Shown here: positions 1-9,504 of the stretch, one piece after another
Numbering within the stretch: position 1 is the stretch's first letter
How the letters are laid out: the number at the start of each line of letters is the position of its first letter
Assembly: GCF_022179085.1 (NCBI RefSeq)
Contig: NZ_BPQE01000013.1
Coordinates: 114,528 to 178,527, forward strand
DNA: 64,000 nucleotides
Source: Methylobacterium aerolatum
Lineage (GTDB): Bacteria > Pseudomonadota > Alphaproteobacteria > Rhizobiales > Beijerinckiaceae
Reading direction: 5' to 3'
The notes under the pieces: model-generated
Database searches by the model: none
What the model was told of the DNA's origin: nothing
The model's input: only the letters and a program-made list of their open reading frames with translations
Position numbers and translations under genes: made by a program

Positions 1-195
1 GCAAGCGAGGGCAACCGCCCCTCTCCGGACCTGGCGCGCTCCTGGATTGCCTCCCATGGACGCCGGTGCCGGGACGGCCTCCGGACAGGCTCTCAGGCCC
101 CTCGGCCTTCGCCGACGGGCCGCGATCGTGGCCTGCGCGATCCCAAAGCGCCGGACCCCGCGCCGACGAGGCGCAAGGGCCGTGGACCGCCCCCC

Positions 196-2133
196 TCACA
201 CCTCGTCGGCGGCGGGGATCCACACGGCCGGTTCGCGGACGGCCGGACGAGCCGGTGCCGGCGACGGGCCCGCGCTCCTCATCTGCGCCAGCTCGGCGAG
301 TTCCGGCGCCTGCGCCGTATCGTCGGCGGTGAGGAACAGGCCGCGCGCCCGCGCCCACCGGCCGAGGTCGGCTCGGCTCGTGAGGACGCTCTGCACAGGG
401 CTGGTCAGCAGGGCGAGGGCGAGGGGCGCCAGCCACAGGGCGAGCCAGAGGTTCCCGGCGACGGCGAGGCCGAGCACCATCGCCAGACCCACCACCACGG
501 CGTCGGCCTGGAGGCGGACGGCCTCGGACCAGGAGACCTGCCGGTCGTCGCGCTCCTGCGTCTCCCAGCGCACCACCTTGCCGAGGAAGGTCGCCCCCAC
601 GGCGCCGGCGGTGAACAGCGTCATGACGGGCCAGAGGAACACCCACACGAGCTGTTCGAGGGCGGCGCTCGCCAGCAACGGGCCGGTGCCGCCGAAGGCC
701 GCCCGGCGCTCCCGGCTCGCCAGGACATGGGCGAGGCTCAGGATCTTCGGCGCCGCGAGCAGCGCCACGCTGAGGGCGGCGAGGCCATGGGCCGCCGCGC
801 CGGTGCCGGTGAGGCCGTAGGCGAGCAGGCCGAGATTGCCGTTGCGCGCCGCCTGCCACGCGGCCAGCCCGAGGAACGCGATCCACAGGGGCAGCATGCA
901 GTAGGAGAGGATGCCGACCGAGAGGTGCCAGCGGCTCGCCCCCGTCAGCCCGGCCCAGGGCAGCACGCGCAGGTGCTGGAGGTTGCCCTGGCACCAGCGG
1001 CGCTCGCGGCCGAGCAGATCGATGAGGTTGGTGGGCATCTCCTCCCAGGTGCCGCCCATCTCCGGCAGCAGGCGAACCTCCCAGCCGGCCCGCACCATCA
1101 GGGCGCCTTCCACGATGTCGTGGCAGAGGATCTCGCCGCCGAGCGGTGCCTTACCGGGCAGGACCGGCAGCCCGGCATGGGCCACGAAGGCTTCGATCCG
1201 CAGGATGGCGTTGTGGCCCCAGTAGCTGCCCTCCGGCCCCTGCCACGTCTCCAGGCAGCGAAGGGCCAGCGGCGCATAGAGCCGCACGGCGAATTGCTGG
1301 ACGCGGGCGAAGAGGGTGTCCCGGCCGGCAGCGTAGGACACGGTCTGGATCAGGCCGACCTTCGGACTCGCCTGGATGAGGCGAACGAGGCGCGTCATCG
1401 CCGCGCCGGTCATCAGGCTGTCGGCGTCCAGCACGATCATGAAGGTGTAGTCTTGGCCGTAGGTCTCGCAGAACTCCACGACGTTGCCGGCCTTGCGGCC
1501 GATATTCTCCGCCCGGCGGCGGTAGCGGATACGTGGCAGGGCGGGATCGGCGGCGGCCCACGCCTGGATGCGGGCGAATTCGTGCTCCTCCACCGCCGCC
1601 ACGGCGCCGTCGCGGGTGTCGGACAGGACGAAGATGTCGATGTCGTCGGCGCCCTCACGGGCGAGCGAGCGCGCCATCACCCGCAACCGGGCGAAGACGG
1701 CGACTGCGTCCTCGGCGTAGATCGGGACGATGGCGGCGGTCCGCCCCTCGCCCTGGGGTGGCGCGGCGGGCGCCTCCGCGGCGCGCTCCAGGCTCGACTT
1801 CACCGTGGACGACCGCCTCGCACCGAGCCCGGCCGCGGCGAACCCGTAGAGGTACTGCCACGCGGTGAAGGCCTGCCAGCCCATCACGGCGCAGAAGGTG
1901 GCAAGCACGGCGGCCGACAGGGCATCGACGGCGGGAAACGCCGTCGCCGCGAGCCACACCAGGGCGACGACGGTGGCGAGCGTCGGCACGGCGAGGGCGA
2001 GGCGCCGGGCCGCGAGCATCCGCGATGCCCCGATCCAGACCTCCTGGGGAAGCGCCGCCGACGGGGCGTCGGCGCGCGGTCCGGCCTTGGCAGCGGGGAT
2101 GAGGGGGGCGCGGTGGGAAGCGCGGTGGGACAT
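196..2133 (-). CDS. opgH: Glucans biosynthesis glucosyltransferase H (OpgH/MdoH)
   Basis: Inner-membrane GT2 glycosyltransferase that polymerises the backbone of osmoregulated periplasmic glucans from UDP-glucose. With the start at 2133 (645 aa), visible family features are a hydrophobic N-terminal pair of helices, the nucleotide-sugar Asp in FVLSDTRDG (near 172), the DAD motif (236-238), a CHD acid (near 339) and the acceptor motif RERRWCQGN (near 376-384), then a multi-helix membrane region and a Pro/Ala-rich tail. The frame stays open to a GTG at 2274, which would add 47 low-complexity residues; neither start has a clear ribosome site. OpgG, the usual partner, is not in the window. The 195 bases downstream hold nothing recognisable. 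Confidence 0.9.
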   Translation of the reverse strand: MSHRASHRAPLIPAAKAGPRADAPSAALPQEVWIGASRMLAARRLALAVPTLATVVALVWLAATAFPAVDALSAAVLATFCAVMGWQAFTAWQYLYGFAAAGLGARRSSTVKSSLERAAEAPAAPPQGEGRTAAIVPIYAEDAVAVFARLRVMARSLAREGADDIDIFVLSDTRDGAVAAVEEHEFARIQAWAAADPALPRIRYRRRAENIGRKAGNVVEFCETYGQDYTFMIVLDADSLMTGAAMTRLVRLIQASPKVGLIQTVSYAAGRDTLFARVQQFAVRLYAPLALRCLETWQGPEGSYWGHNAILRIEAFVAHAGLPVLPGKAPLGGEILCHDIVEGALMVRAGWEVRLLPEMGGTWEEMPTNLIDLLGRERRWCQGNLQHLRVLPWAGLTGASRWHLSVGILSYCMLPLWIAFLGLAAWQAARNGNLGLLAYGLTGTGAAAHGLAALSVALLAAPKILSLAHVLASRERRAAFGGTGPLLASAALEQLVWVFLWPVMTLFTAGAVGATFLGKVVRWETQERDDRQVSWSEAVRLQADAVVVGLAMVLGLAVAGNLWLALWLAPLALALLTSPVQSVLTSRADLGRWARARGLFLTADDTAQAPELAELAQMRSAGPSPAPARPAVREPAVWIPAADEV

Positions 2134-2592
2134 GGCCAGGAAACTCGACCGTGACGGCGAACGGCGCGCCGCCGGGAGGGCGGGCGCGGTGGGAACGGGA
2201 CGCTCGGCACGGGACGAGGACCCCGCGCCTCCGGCACCGCCGGACGCCGACCGATCATCCCCCCATGCCGCCACCGTCGGCCGTGCGGGGTTTCACACCC
2301 ACCTTCGCCGCGGCGGTCAAGCGTTCGCTTCCTATCCCCATGGGCCTGAATAAGGCCAGAACGGCGGCGTCAGCCTCCGTACGGGCCGGGACTTTCCGAC
2401 GCGCCCGCCGCCGCCCCGCATCGATGCAAGCCCTGGCAGAAGCGCATCGTCGTTCACGCGCGCGCCATACAAACCCTTGCCCTCGCCGCGCTGGCCGATT
2501 ATGAGCGCAGCACCGCTGGACTCGTCGGCCAAGTCTCACCGCCCGCCGCGCGAGCCCTACGGTGCACACCCGGCCCCAAGCCGGACCGTGCT
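2134..2592. other. Intergenic, opgH to tRNA-Ser
   Basis: Divergent gap between opgH and tRNA-Ser. It may hold both promoters. The part from 2134 to 2274 could instead be the opgH 5' end if the GTG start is used. I see no convincing gene, terminator or repeat here. Confidence 0.5.
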
Positions 2593-2682
2593 GGAGAGGT
2601 GGCAGAGCGGTTGAATGCACCGCACTCGAAATGCGGCATGGGTGCAAGCCCATCGGGGGTTCGAATCCCCCCCTCTCCGCCA
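2593..2682 (+). tRNA. tRNA-Ser (anticodon CGA)
   Basis: A 90-nt class II tRNA. The acceptor arm GGAGAGG pairs with CCTCTCC at 2672-2678, followed by discriminator G and an encoded CCA (2680-2682). The anticodon stem CCGCA/TGCGG encloses the loop CTCGAAA, giving anticodon CGA, which reads serine UCG. A long variable arm (GGGTGCAAGCCC) and T-loop GGTTCGAATCC are present. The 3' end is a classical integration target, and integrase-like sequence follows about 130 bases downstream. Confidence 0.97.
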
Positions 2683-2814
2683 GCAACACATTCGCTGACC
2701 GTCGCAGCAGTTTCTAAAGCATTCAAATCACAAGCATTCCACCACGACGGGGAACCGCCGGAGTTCGCCCAAATTCGCGACTACCGTGTGGGTAGGCGCG
2801 TTGGTGAGGCTGAC

Positions 2815-3012
2815 ATGGCGGGCAAGCTGAGGGCGCTTTGACTCGCGAAGCTCAAGAACCCCGGCATGTACGGTGATGGCGGCAACCCCTGGTTACTACC
2901 AACCGGCAACGGCGCCTAAAGCTGGATCTTCCGGTTCACGCTGCGGCGGAAGTCACGGGAGATGGGCCTGGGATCGGCCGGCACGTTCACGCTCGCTAGA
3001 AGCGCGGGACAG
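2815..3012 (+). pseudogene. Tyrosine integrase N-terminal relic (DUF4102-like)
   Basis: Reading one frame from ATG 2815 gives a degraded copy of the N-terminal domain of phage/island integrases: LAKLKNPGMYGDGGNPW, then SWIFRFTLRRKSREMGLGS, then FTLA. This matches the usual pattern of lysine-rich start, D-G-G, SWIFRY and MGLGS. In-frame stops interrupt it at 2839-2841 (TGA) and 2917-2919 (TAA), and similarity fades after about 3000. There is no catalytic domain. Its place just 3' of tRNA-Ser suggests the remnant of a tRNA-integrated element. Family assignment is from motif memory. Confidence 0.7.
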
Positions 3013-3372
3013 GGCGACCACCGATCGGAAGTGAGCAAGACCCACCGAAACGGGGCAATCCCAATCCGGGCTCACCATCCGCGTCCAAGGCTCGACGCTG
3101 GGCAGGGGCGCTCCGCAGGCTGGGGGACCTGCCGGAGCGGGTCACGGGCGATGGCTCGGTCCGGCCCGCCGGTCCTTCGCGGCGTGCGCGCGCCTTGGAC
3201 GCCCCGTGAACGCCCCCGTCGACTGGCCGCAGGGCACCCCATCGCGGATGCCGAGGGCAATCTCGACGCGGGGAACGCCGGGCCATCGGCCACCCGCCCC
3301 GCGGCGATGCCTCTCCTTCGCCATCGGCCGACATGGAATCCGCGCGACCCATTTCCCCGTCGAGCCCGGCGT
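3013..3372. other. Intergenic, integrase relic to P450 operon end
   Basis: About 360 bases with no gene I can recognise in either strand. It could be further decayed element DNA; the P450 stop codon lies at 3373. Confidence 0.4.
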
Positions 3373-4614
3373 TCAAACGATGCCGGCGATGTGAATGCCG
3401 AGGTTACTCGGGCCGCGCAGCGACGCACCGGCGCGGTAGGACGGTGGATCGGCCATCAGGCGTGGCTCGACGAGACGGCGGCAGAGCGTCACCAGCGCAA
3501 TCTCCGCCTCGATCCGCGCGAGGGGCGCGCCGACGCAATAATGCAGCCCGCCGCCGAACCCGAAATGCTGGATGTCGTCCCGGCTCGGGTCGAAGCGGTC
3601 CGGGTCGGAGAACCGCTCCGGGTCGCGGTTGCCCGACGCGAAGAGCAGGACCACCGGTGCACCCGGCGGGATCGTCGTCCCCCCGATCTCGATGGCACCG
3701 AGCGCCTTGCGCGTCCGGAAATGGACCGGCGGCTCGTAGCGCAGGAGTTCCTCGATGAGACGCGGCGCCCGCTCGGGATCGGCCTTCAGCCTCGCCAGTT
3801 CCTGCGGATGCCGGAGCAGGGTCAACATGCCGTTGGTGATGAGGTTCACCGTCGTCTCGTGCCCCGCCACGAGGAGCAGCACCGCCGTCGAGATCAGATC
3901 GACGTCGCCCATGGCGGGCTCGCCGCGATCGCCGCGCCGGGCGAGGCCGCTCAGCATGTCGTCGGCGGGGTGGCGGCGCTTGTCGCGGATCAGGCGGCGC
4001 ATGTAGGCGGCGATGGCATCGAAGGTCGTCACCGTCGCGCGACGCGCCTCTTCGTCCCGGCGGGCATCCGGCTCGAGCGCGGTCGCGAGCTGGGTCGCCC
4101 AGGCGTGGAACTGCGGCTCGTCGGCTTCAGGCACGCCCAGCAGCTCGCAGATCACGGCCACGGGCAGCGGATAGGACAGGTCCTCGACGAGGCAGACTTC
4201 ATCCCGTCCGCGGCAGCGCTCGATGAGTGTGTCCACCAGTGCCTCCACCCGTCCGTGCAGGTTGTTGACCCGTGCGATGGTGAACTCCTTCATGACGAAA
4301 CCGCGCAGGGTGTCGTGATCGGGCGGATCGCGAAAGATCAACGGCCGGTGCGCGGTGGCCACCCGGTTCTTCAGGGGGTTGATGATCCAGTCCTTGAACG
4401 GATTTCCGGTGCGCGGGCGCCTCGATGGCGGAAGATCCTCCGAACTCAGCCGCGGGTCGAAGAGCAGGCTGCGGATCGCGGCGTGGGTGCTGACGACGTA
4501 GGCTCCGTCCCGCTGCCGCGAGACCGGCCTCCGCCGCAATCGCTCGTAGATCGGATAGGGGTTCGCCCGGTTCGCGCCGTCGAGAACCTCCGCGAACAGC
4601 GTGTCGTCAGACAT
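3373..4614 (-). CDS. Cytochrome P450
   Basis: Soluble bacterial class I P450 (413 aa), a haem monooxygenase fed by the ferredoxin and reductase encoded just upstream. Visible motifs are the oxygen-activation motif AGHETT (250-255), the ExxR pair (E289-R292), PERF near 332-335, and the haem loop FGFGGGLHYCVG (351-362) with Cys360 as axial ligand. It starts at ATG 4614, overlapping the reductase stop by 8 bases, and is last in the operon. Substrate is not deducible. The neighbouring glycosyltransferase suggests hydroxylation followed by glycosylation of a small lipophilic molecule (inference). Confidence 0.93.
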   Translation of the reverse strand: MSDDTLFAEVLDGANRANPYPIYERLRRRPVSRQRDGAYVVSTHAAIRSLLFDPRLSSEDLPPSRRPRTGNPFKDWIINPLKNRVATAHRPLIFRDPPDHDTLRGFVMKEFTIARVNNLHGRVEALVDTLIERCRGRDEVCLVEDLSYPLPVAVICELLGVPEADEPQFHAWATQLATALEPDARRDEEARRATVTTFDAIAAYMRRLIRDKRRHPADDMLSGLARRGDRGEPAMGDVDLISTAVLLLVAGHETTVNLITNGMLTLLRHPQELARLKADPERAPRLIEELLRYEPPVHFRTRKALGAIEIGGTTIPPGAPVVLLFASGNRDPERFSDPDRFDPSRDDIQHFGFGGGLHYCVGAPLARIEAEIALVTLCRRLVEPRLMADPPSYRAGASLRGPSNLGIHIAGIV

Positions 4615-5911
4615 GGGCCATCTCCAGGACGGGACGCTCGGTTCGCAAAGGCGGGAAGCCCGGCGCCAGGGTCTCGATCCGCCGTTGATCGGTGGCGTCG
4701 AGAATCGGCGGAAACGGCGCGCCGGCGAGGATCCGGTCCGCATAGGCGGGGAGCCAGCGCGCCTGATCGAACGAGACGGCGGCCACGCTGCGTCCGTCGC
4801 GTCCGTAGACCGCGAGAAAGCGCCGGCTCGCCCGGTCCCCCTGAACGATCGCGACCGCATCCGCTCCGTCGGCGAGGCCGACCGCCTTGATGTTGAGCCC
4901 GAACTGGCTCGACCAGAAGGCGGGGAGATGGACGTAGGGCTTGGGCTGCGCGGGGCGCAGCAGGCTGGACGCGGCATGGGCGGCCTGCTCGACGGCATTG
5001 CCCCAATGCTCGACCGTGATCGCCCGCCCGCCGTAGATCGGGTTCGGCCAGCGTGCCACATCCCCGGCCGCCACGATGTCGACGTCCGGAGGGCCTTCCC
5101 GGGTCAAGACGCGGCAGGCCCCGTCGCAGGTCACGCCGCCGCTGTCGGCCACGAGCCCGGCCCGCGCGAGCCACGCCGTCTCCCGGACGGCGCCGAGCGC
5201 CACGATGACCAGATCCGTGTCGATGGCCCCGCCGTCCTGAAGGTGCGCGCGGCGGACGTGCCCGGCCTCGCCGACGAGCGCGCGAACCCGCGCGCCGGGG
5301 CGGTAATCCACGCCGGAGCGTCGGAGGGTCTGCGCGAGCACCTCGCCGACCACCGTCCCGAGGATGCGGGCCAGGGGCGTCGGGTTGGGATCGACGAGGG
5401 TCACCGGCAATCCGAGGTCGCGGCAGCAGGAGGCGGCCTCGCAGCCGATGAGCCCGGCACCGATGATGAGAACCCTCTCCGGGGGCCGCGAGAGGGCCCG
5501 GCGCAGGGCGACGGCATCCTCACGACGCCGAATGGTGAAGACGCCATCGAGGTCGGCGCCCTGTTCCGTCCACGTCCGCGCCCTGGCCCCGGTGGCGATG
5601 AAGAGCTTGGTGAAGGGCACATCGCTCCCGTCGGCCAGACGGATCGTCCGCCCGGCCCTGTCGAGTCCCGTGGCGGGCTGGCCCAGCCGCCAGCGGGCGC
5701 GCAGGGACACCAAGTGCGGCAGGGCGGTCGCGTCGGCTTCCAGTTCTCCCGCCAGGACGTGCTTGGAGAGCGGTGGGCGGTCGTAGGGAGGATGCGGCTC
5801 GTCGCCGATAAGGGTGAGAGGGCCGTCGTAGCCGCCCCTGCGAAGGGCCTCGGCCCCGCGCAGGCCCGCCAGGGAGGCGCCGACGATCACGATGCCGGGA
5901 CGCTCGCTCAT
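4607..5911 (-). CDS. NAD(P)H-dependent ferredoxin reductase, FAD family
   Basis: 434-aa flavoprotein of the putidaredoxin/rhodocoxin reductase type, moving electrons from NAD(P)H to the adjacent ferredoxin. It has the FAD motif VGASLAG (10-16), DRPPLSK (44-50), ATGAR (106-110), the NAD-binding motif IIGAGLIGCEAA (149-160) and the later GDVA motif. Start at ATG 5911 (MSERPG) overlaps the ferredoxin stop by 4 bases, as expected for translational coupling. An upstream extension of the frame lies inside the ferredoxin gene and is rejected. Confidence 0.92.
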   Translation of the reverse strand: MSERPGIVIVGASLAGLRGAEALRRGGYDGPLTLIGDEPHPPYDRPPLSKHVLAGELEADATALPHLVSLRARWRLGQPATGLDRAGRTIRLADGSDVPFTKLFIATGARARTWTEQGADLDGVFTIRRREDAVALRRALSRPPERVLIIGAGLIGCEAASCCRDLGLPVTLVDPNPTPLARILGTVVGEVLAQTLRRSGVDYRPGARVRALVGEAGHVRRAHLQDGGAIDTDLVIVALGAVRETAWLARAGLVADSGGVTCDGACRVLTREGPPDVDIVAAGDVARWPNPIYGGRAITVEHWGNAVEQAAHAASSLLRPAQPKPYVHLPAFWSSQFGLNIKAVGLADGADAVAIVQGDRASRRFLAVYGRDGRSVAAVSFDQARWLPAYADRILAGAPFPPILDATDQRRIETLAPGFPPLRTERPVLEMAHV

Positions 5912-6168
5912 GGCCGGTCGACCTTCGGCAGATCGACCTTCGACGGGTCGGACTCCTGCACGTCTGCCGCGTGCAGGTCGGCGGCTTCGACGAAGATCGC
6001 CCGCACGGGGCAAGCCAACCGGGCGCGCTCGATCCGGGCCCGCGCCTCGTCCGGCGGCGCCGGGTCATAGAAGAGGATCTCGTGGCCCCGGAGCGCGAAG
6101 CTCTCCGGTGCGGCGTAGCAGCATTGGGCGTAGCCCTGGCAACGATTCAAATCGACGACGACCCGCAT
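5908..6168 (-). CDS. 3Fe-4S ferredoxin
   Basis: 86-aa small ferredoxin of the type paired with P450s. The cluster ligands fit C10-x5-C16 plus C53 in ACPVRA, with Cys17 next to C16; the pattern lacks the extra ligand of a 4Fe-4S site, so a [3Fe-4S] cluster is expected. The last 20 residues are an acidic/Pro tail. It completes a self-contained three-component P450 system (ferredoxin, reductase, P450) in one operon. Confidence 0.88.
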   Translation of the reverse strand: MRVVVDLNRCQGYAQCCYAAPESFALRGHEILFYDPAPPDEARARIERARLACPVRAIFVEAADLHAADVQESDPSKVDLPKVDRP

Positions 6169-6215
6169 GCGGCAGCTCCTGCGTTGGGATAGGGCCTCGA
6201 AAACGAGGTGTCGGC

Positions 6216-6398
6216 TCAGTCCTCCGGATCGGGAAGCAGCAGATGGGCCGACCGAAGCGGGACGCCGGCCACGAGCGCCAGCACGACGGCGGCGAGGAGG
6301 GCCGTCACGCCACCTCCGGGATGCTCCCGGCCCGAGAGGGCGGGGCGCGGAAGGGCTGCCGTCGCGGGGCGGCGGAGGAGGAGGGCCGGTTCACGCAT
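6216..6398 (-). CDS. Small putative membrane peptide
   Basis: 60 residues; ATG 6398 overlaps the glycosyltransferase stop (6391-6393) by 8 bases, and it fills the only gap in an otherwise tight operon. A basic N-terminal half is followed by a hydrophobic stretch, VTALLAAVVLALVAGV (31-46), that could span the membrane, then an acidic end. No family recognised. Supported by position and hydrophobicity only, so it may be a chance open frame. Confidence 0.4.
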   Translation of the reverse strand: MREPALLLRRPATAALPRPALSGREHPGGGVTALLAAVVLALVAGVPLRSAHLLLPDPED

Positions 6399-7671
6399 CG
6401 ACCGTCTCGAAGGCGGGCACGAGGGCGTCGATCGCGGACAGGATCTCGCGGCCTGCGTCGCGCCGGGCGAAGGACCCGGCCAGGGCGGCGGCGCGGCGCC
6501 GGTAGCGGGGCTCGGCCAACGCGGTGCCGATGGCCTCGCGCAACGCCGCGATGGAGGGGGTATTGGTCGCCAGATCGATGCCGGCGCCGGACCACCCGAT
6601 GCGCGCTCCGACTTCGGCCTTGTCTTCGCTCAGGCCCGCCGAGACGATCGGCACACCGGCCGCCAGGGCCTGGCACACGCTCCCGTATCCTCCGTTGGTG
6701 ACGAGGAGATCGACGTCCGGGAGGATCTCGGCGAACGGCAGGAAGCTCGCGACGCGGGCATTGGCGGGCACCGGTACGCCGACCGCGGAGACAGGCCGTC
6801 CGCCGGTCGTGGCGACCACCAGCAGGTCGTCGCGCTCGGCGAGTGCCGTCAGGGTCGGGGCGACGAGCTCGCCGAAATTCGCGTTCGCGAGAGTGCCCTG
6901 CGTCACCAACACGACGCGCTTGCTCCGATCGCGGCCCGTCCACCAATCCGGGACCGGCACGGTGCCCGCCCCGGCCGGCAGCAGCCCCACGAAGCGGACC
7001 GAGTCCGCTTGCTCGCCGAAGTCGTATTCGAAGTCCGGCACGCTCGGCTGGAGGAAGGCGTCGGGCAGCACGACGATGGATTGGGTGAGCGAGGCGGGCA
7101 GGCGGGGAAGCCCGAGATCGGCGAGGTGCCGGTCGACGCAGGCCCTCACCGGCCCCACGAAGGTGGCGTCGATGTGCGCCTTGAGGCCCGCATGGTGGGC
7201 CCGTTCGGCCTCGGTCCGGGCGGGGGGCAGGCCCATTCCCACGGGGGCTCCATCGGGCCGGTCGAGGAACAGGAAACTGACGTTCAGGACGGCGATGGGG
7301 GGGCGGGGCTTCGCGCCGAGCAGCAAGGGAAGCACGCCGAGGAACATGCTGCCGGCGATGATCACATCGGGTCGCTCCTCGGCGACGAGGGCGCGGAGCC
7401 GGGCGGCCTGAGGGAGCATCGGCTCGACGAACCGGCGCTCGAATTCATGCGTCCAGCGTTCGGGACCAGGCGGCAGGCTCGGTTCGAGATACCCAGCCGA
7501 ACCGAAATCGTCACAGGGCGCGAAGGACAATCCCGCATCCTCGACCCGGCGCGCGAAGGCGGGGTCGGTCGTGACGACGACGCGGTCGCCGCGCGAGGCG
7601 AGAAGCCGCCCGACGGCGAGGAGGGGATTGACGTGCCCGGTCAAGGGTGTGGCGGCGATCAGCACTCTCAT
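6391..7671 (-). CDS. Glycosyltransferase family 1 (UGT/MGT-like)
   Basis: 426-aa GT-B glycosyltransferase, related to macrolide and sterol/flavonoid glucosyltransferases, expected to move a sugar from a nucleotide donor to a small lipophilic acceptor. The N-terminus MRVLIAATPLTGHVNP is typical of the acceptor domain. In the C-terminal donor half, VTQGTLAN, TNGGYGSV and AGVPIVSAG follow the UGT signature, with Ala/Gly where an acceptor-facing loop is usually variable. It lies between the phospholipase and the P450 electron chain. Acceptor and sugar cannot be read from sequence. Confidence 0.88.
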   Translation of the reverse strand: MRVLIAATPLTGHVNPLLAVGRLLASRGDRVVVTTDPAFARRVEDAGLSFAPCDDFGSAGYLEPSLPPGPERWTHEFERRFVEPMLPQAARLRALVAEERPDVIIAGSMFLGVLPLLLGAKPRPPIAVLNVSFLFLDRPDGAPVGMGLPPARTEAERAHHAGLKAHIDATFVGPVRACVDRHLADLGLPRLPASLTQSIVVLPDAFLQPSVPDFEYDFGEQADSVRFVGLLPAGAGTVPVPDWWTGRDRSKRVVLVTQGTLANANFGELVAPTLTALAERDDLLVVATTGGRPVSAVGVPVPANARVASFLPFAEILPDVDLLVTNGGYGSVCQALAAGVPIVSAGLSEDKAEVGARIGWSGAGIDLATNTPSIAALREAIGTALAEPRYRRRAAALAGSFARRDAGREILSAIDALVPAFETVDA

Positions 7672-7731
7672 GGTGGGCTCCCGGTCTCGCTGGTGTCTCC
7701 TTCACCTCATTCGGGGCGGTCCCATTCCCCG

Positions 7732-9504
7732 TTACGGACCCTCGTTCGGGCGGGTGTGCCGGCGCACGGCGTCCGGGTTCGCCCAGTCCAGAAGTCGGCC
7801 GGCCCCGATCGCCTCGCGCGCGCACCGGTAGCCCACGGCGGCGGTCGTCCCCAGGCTCGACCACGCGCGCAGGTCCACGCCCGCCAGCGACGGCTTCAGC
7901 ACGACGGCGGCGCGGCTCACCGACATCAGCGTCTGCGCATCGCTGGACACCGTCGCCGCACGCAGGAGGAGCGGGGCGATCCCCGGCATCGCGTCGGGAA
8001 GGCCGAGCAGGCGGCGAACGAACCGTCCCCGCCACGATCGCTCCGGCATGTCGGTGAAGGCGCGGTCGCTGCCGACATCGACGGCGAGCACCGGCCCGCG
8101 ATGCATCGCCGCCAGCACGTCCGCGGGCAGGTTGTTCATCATGCCCCCGTCGACGAGGATGCCATCGTCCGAGACCACGGGCGGGAGCAGGCCGGGGATG
8201 GCGATGCTGGCCCGGAGCGCCCCCGCCAGATCGCCGCCGCGATGGACCATGGCCGCGCCGGTCGTCAGGTTCGACGAGACGCAGACGAAGGGGAGCCACA
8301 GATCCTCGATCCTGGCCTCGCCGAAGCTCTCCCGCAGGGCCGCCTCGACCTTCAGGCCCCGGGTCAGCGCGTGGAACGGCAGCGTGTAATCGTTGAGCGG
8401 GTTCTGGTCGACGAAGCTCGCGACCATCCTCGCGCGGATCTCCGCCACGCCGAGATCCATCGCCAGGCTCGCCGCCACGATGGCGCCCATGCTGGTGCCG
8501 CCCACGAAATCGACGGGCAGATCCGCTTCCGCGAAGGCTTCGAGAACGCCGAGATGCGCGAGGCCCCGGGCGCCGCCGCCGCCCAGCACGAGACCGCGCG
8601 CGGTGCCGGTCGTCAGGCGGACCAGCCGGGCCAGGTCGCGCGGGTGGCCGTCGCGAACCTGGATACGCATCGCGGCCGGCAGGCTCGCGACCTCGGGATG
8701 GATCGGGCGCGGCAGTGTGGCCCCGGCGTTCTGGCGGACCGCGAGGTCGATCCGGATCCACGCGGAGAGAACGGCCTCGATGCTGGCCCTCGCTCCGGGT
8801 CTCGGCGGCATGCCGGGCTCCGCGAGCAGCAGGATGTGATCGGCGTGCCGCAGACACAGGCTGCACCAGGGGCAGTCGGCCACACGATCGGCGACCAGGA
8901 TCGTCCGGTCGTGCCGTGTCTCGTAGTCGTGGAACCATGCCTCGTCGGCGCCGTCCGGCCACTGCGTCAGGCAGCCGGTCTTCCCCGGCAGGCCGGCATC
9001 GAAGGCCGAGGCCAGCCGACGGCCGAAAGCCGGAGCGTCGAGCCCTTCCGTCACAGCCAGCACCGCGAAGTTGCGGGGGGCATGGCCCACGGCGCGCCGC
9101 TCCGCGGCGTTTCGCAGGCGCGTGGACAGAAGGCGCGCGAAGTACAGCAGGATCGCCGGATGGTCGGCGACCAGCGCCTCGAAGGCGCTGCGGCTCAGGC
9201 GCAGGAGATGCGTGTCGCGCAGGGCCGTGGCTGTCGCGGATCGTGGTTCCGCGGAGAGAAGCGCCATCTCCCCGAATGTCTCCGGCGGCCCCAGGCGGGC
9301 GAGGCGGCGGATCTGCCCGTCCCCCGGATCGCGGGTCGAGATTCCGACAGCGCCGGAGACCAGGGTGTACAGCGCGTCTCCTTCCTCGCCCTGCTCGAAG
9401 ATCGGCCCCCCCCCGGCGACCGCAACGGAGGCGAAGCGCGCCCGGACGGCCTCCGCCGCCGCCCGATCGAGCCCTGCGAGGAGGGGAATCTCCGGCTCGC
9501 TCAT
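7732..9504 (-). CDS. Patatin-like phospholipase with cyclic-nucleotide-binding domain
   Basis: 590-aa protein of the neuropathy-target-esterase/RssA-like type. Residues about 5-130 form a cNMP-binding domain (GEEGDALYTLVSGAVGI, FGEMALLS, RSATATA). The patatin domain starts near 303, with oxyanion loop GGGGARG (308-314), nucleophile elbow GTSMG (336-340, Ser338) and catalytic Asp in DGG (452-454), i.e. a Ser-Asp dyad lipase. The middle contains a CPWCSLC cysteine cluster (211-217). ATG 9504 overlaps the upstream DUF3095 gene by 4 bases. Probable role: ligand-gated hydrolysis of (lyso)phospholipids. Confidence 0.9.
   Translation of the reverse strand: MSEPEIPLLAGLDRAAAEAVRARFASVAVAGGGPIFEQGEEGDALYTLVSGAVGISTRDPGDGQIRRLARLGPPETFGEMALLSAEPRSATATALRDTHLLRLSRSAFEALVADHPAILLYFARLLSTRLRNAAERRAVGHAPRNFAVLAVTEGLDAPAFGRRLASAFDAGLPGKTGCLTQWPDGADEAWFHDYETRHDRTILVADRVADCPWCSLCLRHADHILLLAEPGMPPRPGARASIEAVLSAWIRIDLAVRQNAGATLPRPIHPEVASLPAAMRIQVRDGHPRDLARLVRLTTGTARGLVLGGGGARGLAHLGVLEAFAEADLPVDFVGGTSMGAIVAASLAMDLGVAEIRARMVASFVDQNPLNDYTLPFHALTRGLKVEAALRESFGEARIEDLWLPFVCVSSNLTTGAAMVHRGGDLAGALRASIAIPGLLPPVVSDDGILVDGGMMNNLPADVLAAMHRGPVLAVDVGSDRAFTDMPERSWRGRFVRRLLGLPDAMPGIAPLLLRAATVSSDAQTLMSVSRAAVVLKPSLAGVDLRAWSSLGTTAAVGYRCAREAIGAGRLLDWANPDAVRRHTRPNEGP

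Noticed and set aside
196-2274. opgH start at GTG 2274
   Set aside because: Would add 47 low-complexity residues without a ribosome site; ATG 2133 preferred but not certain.
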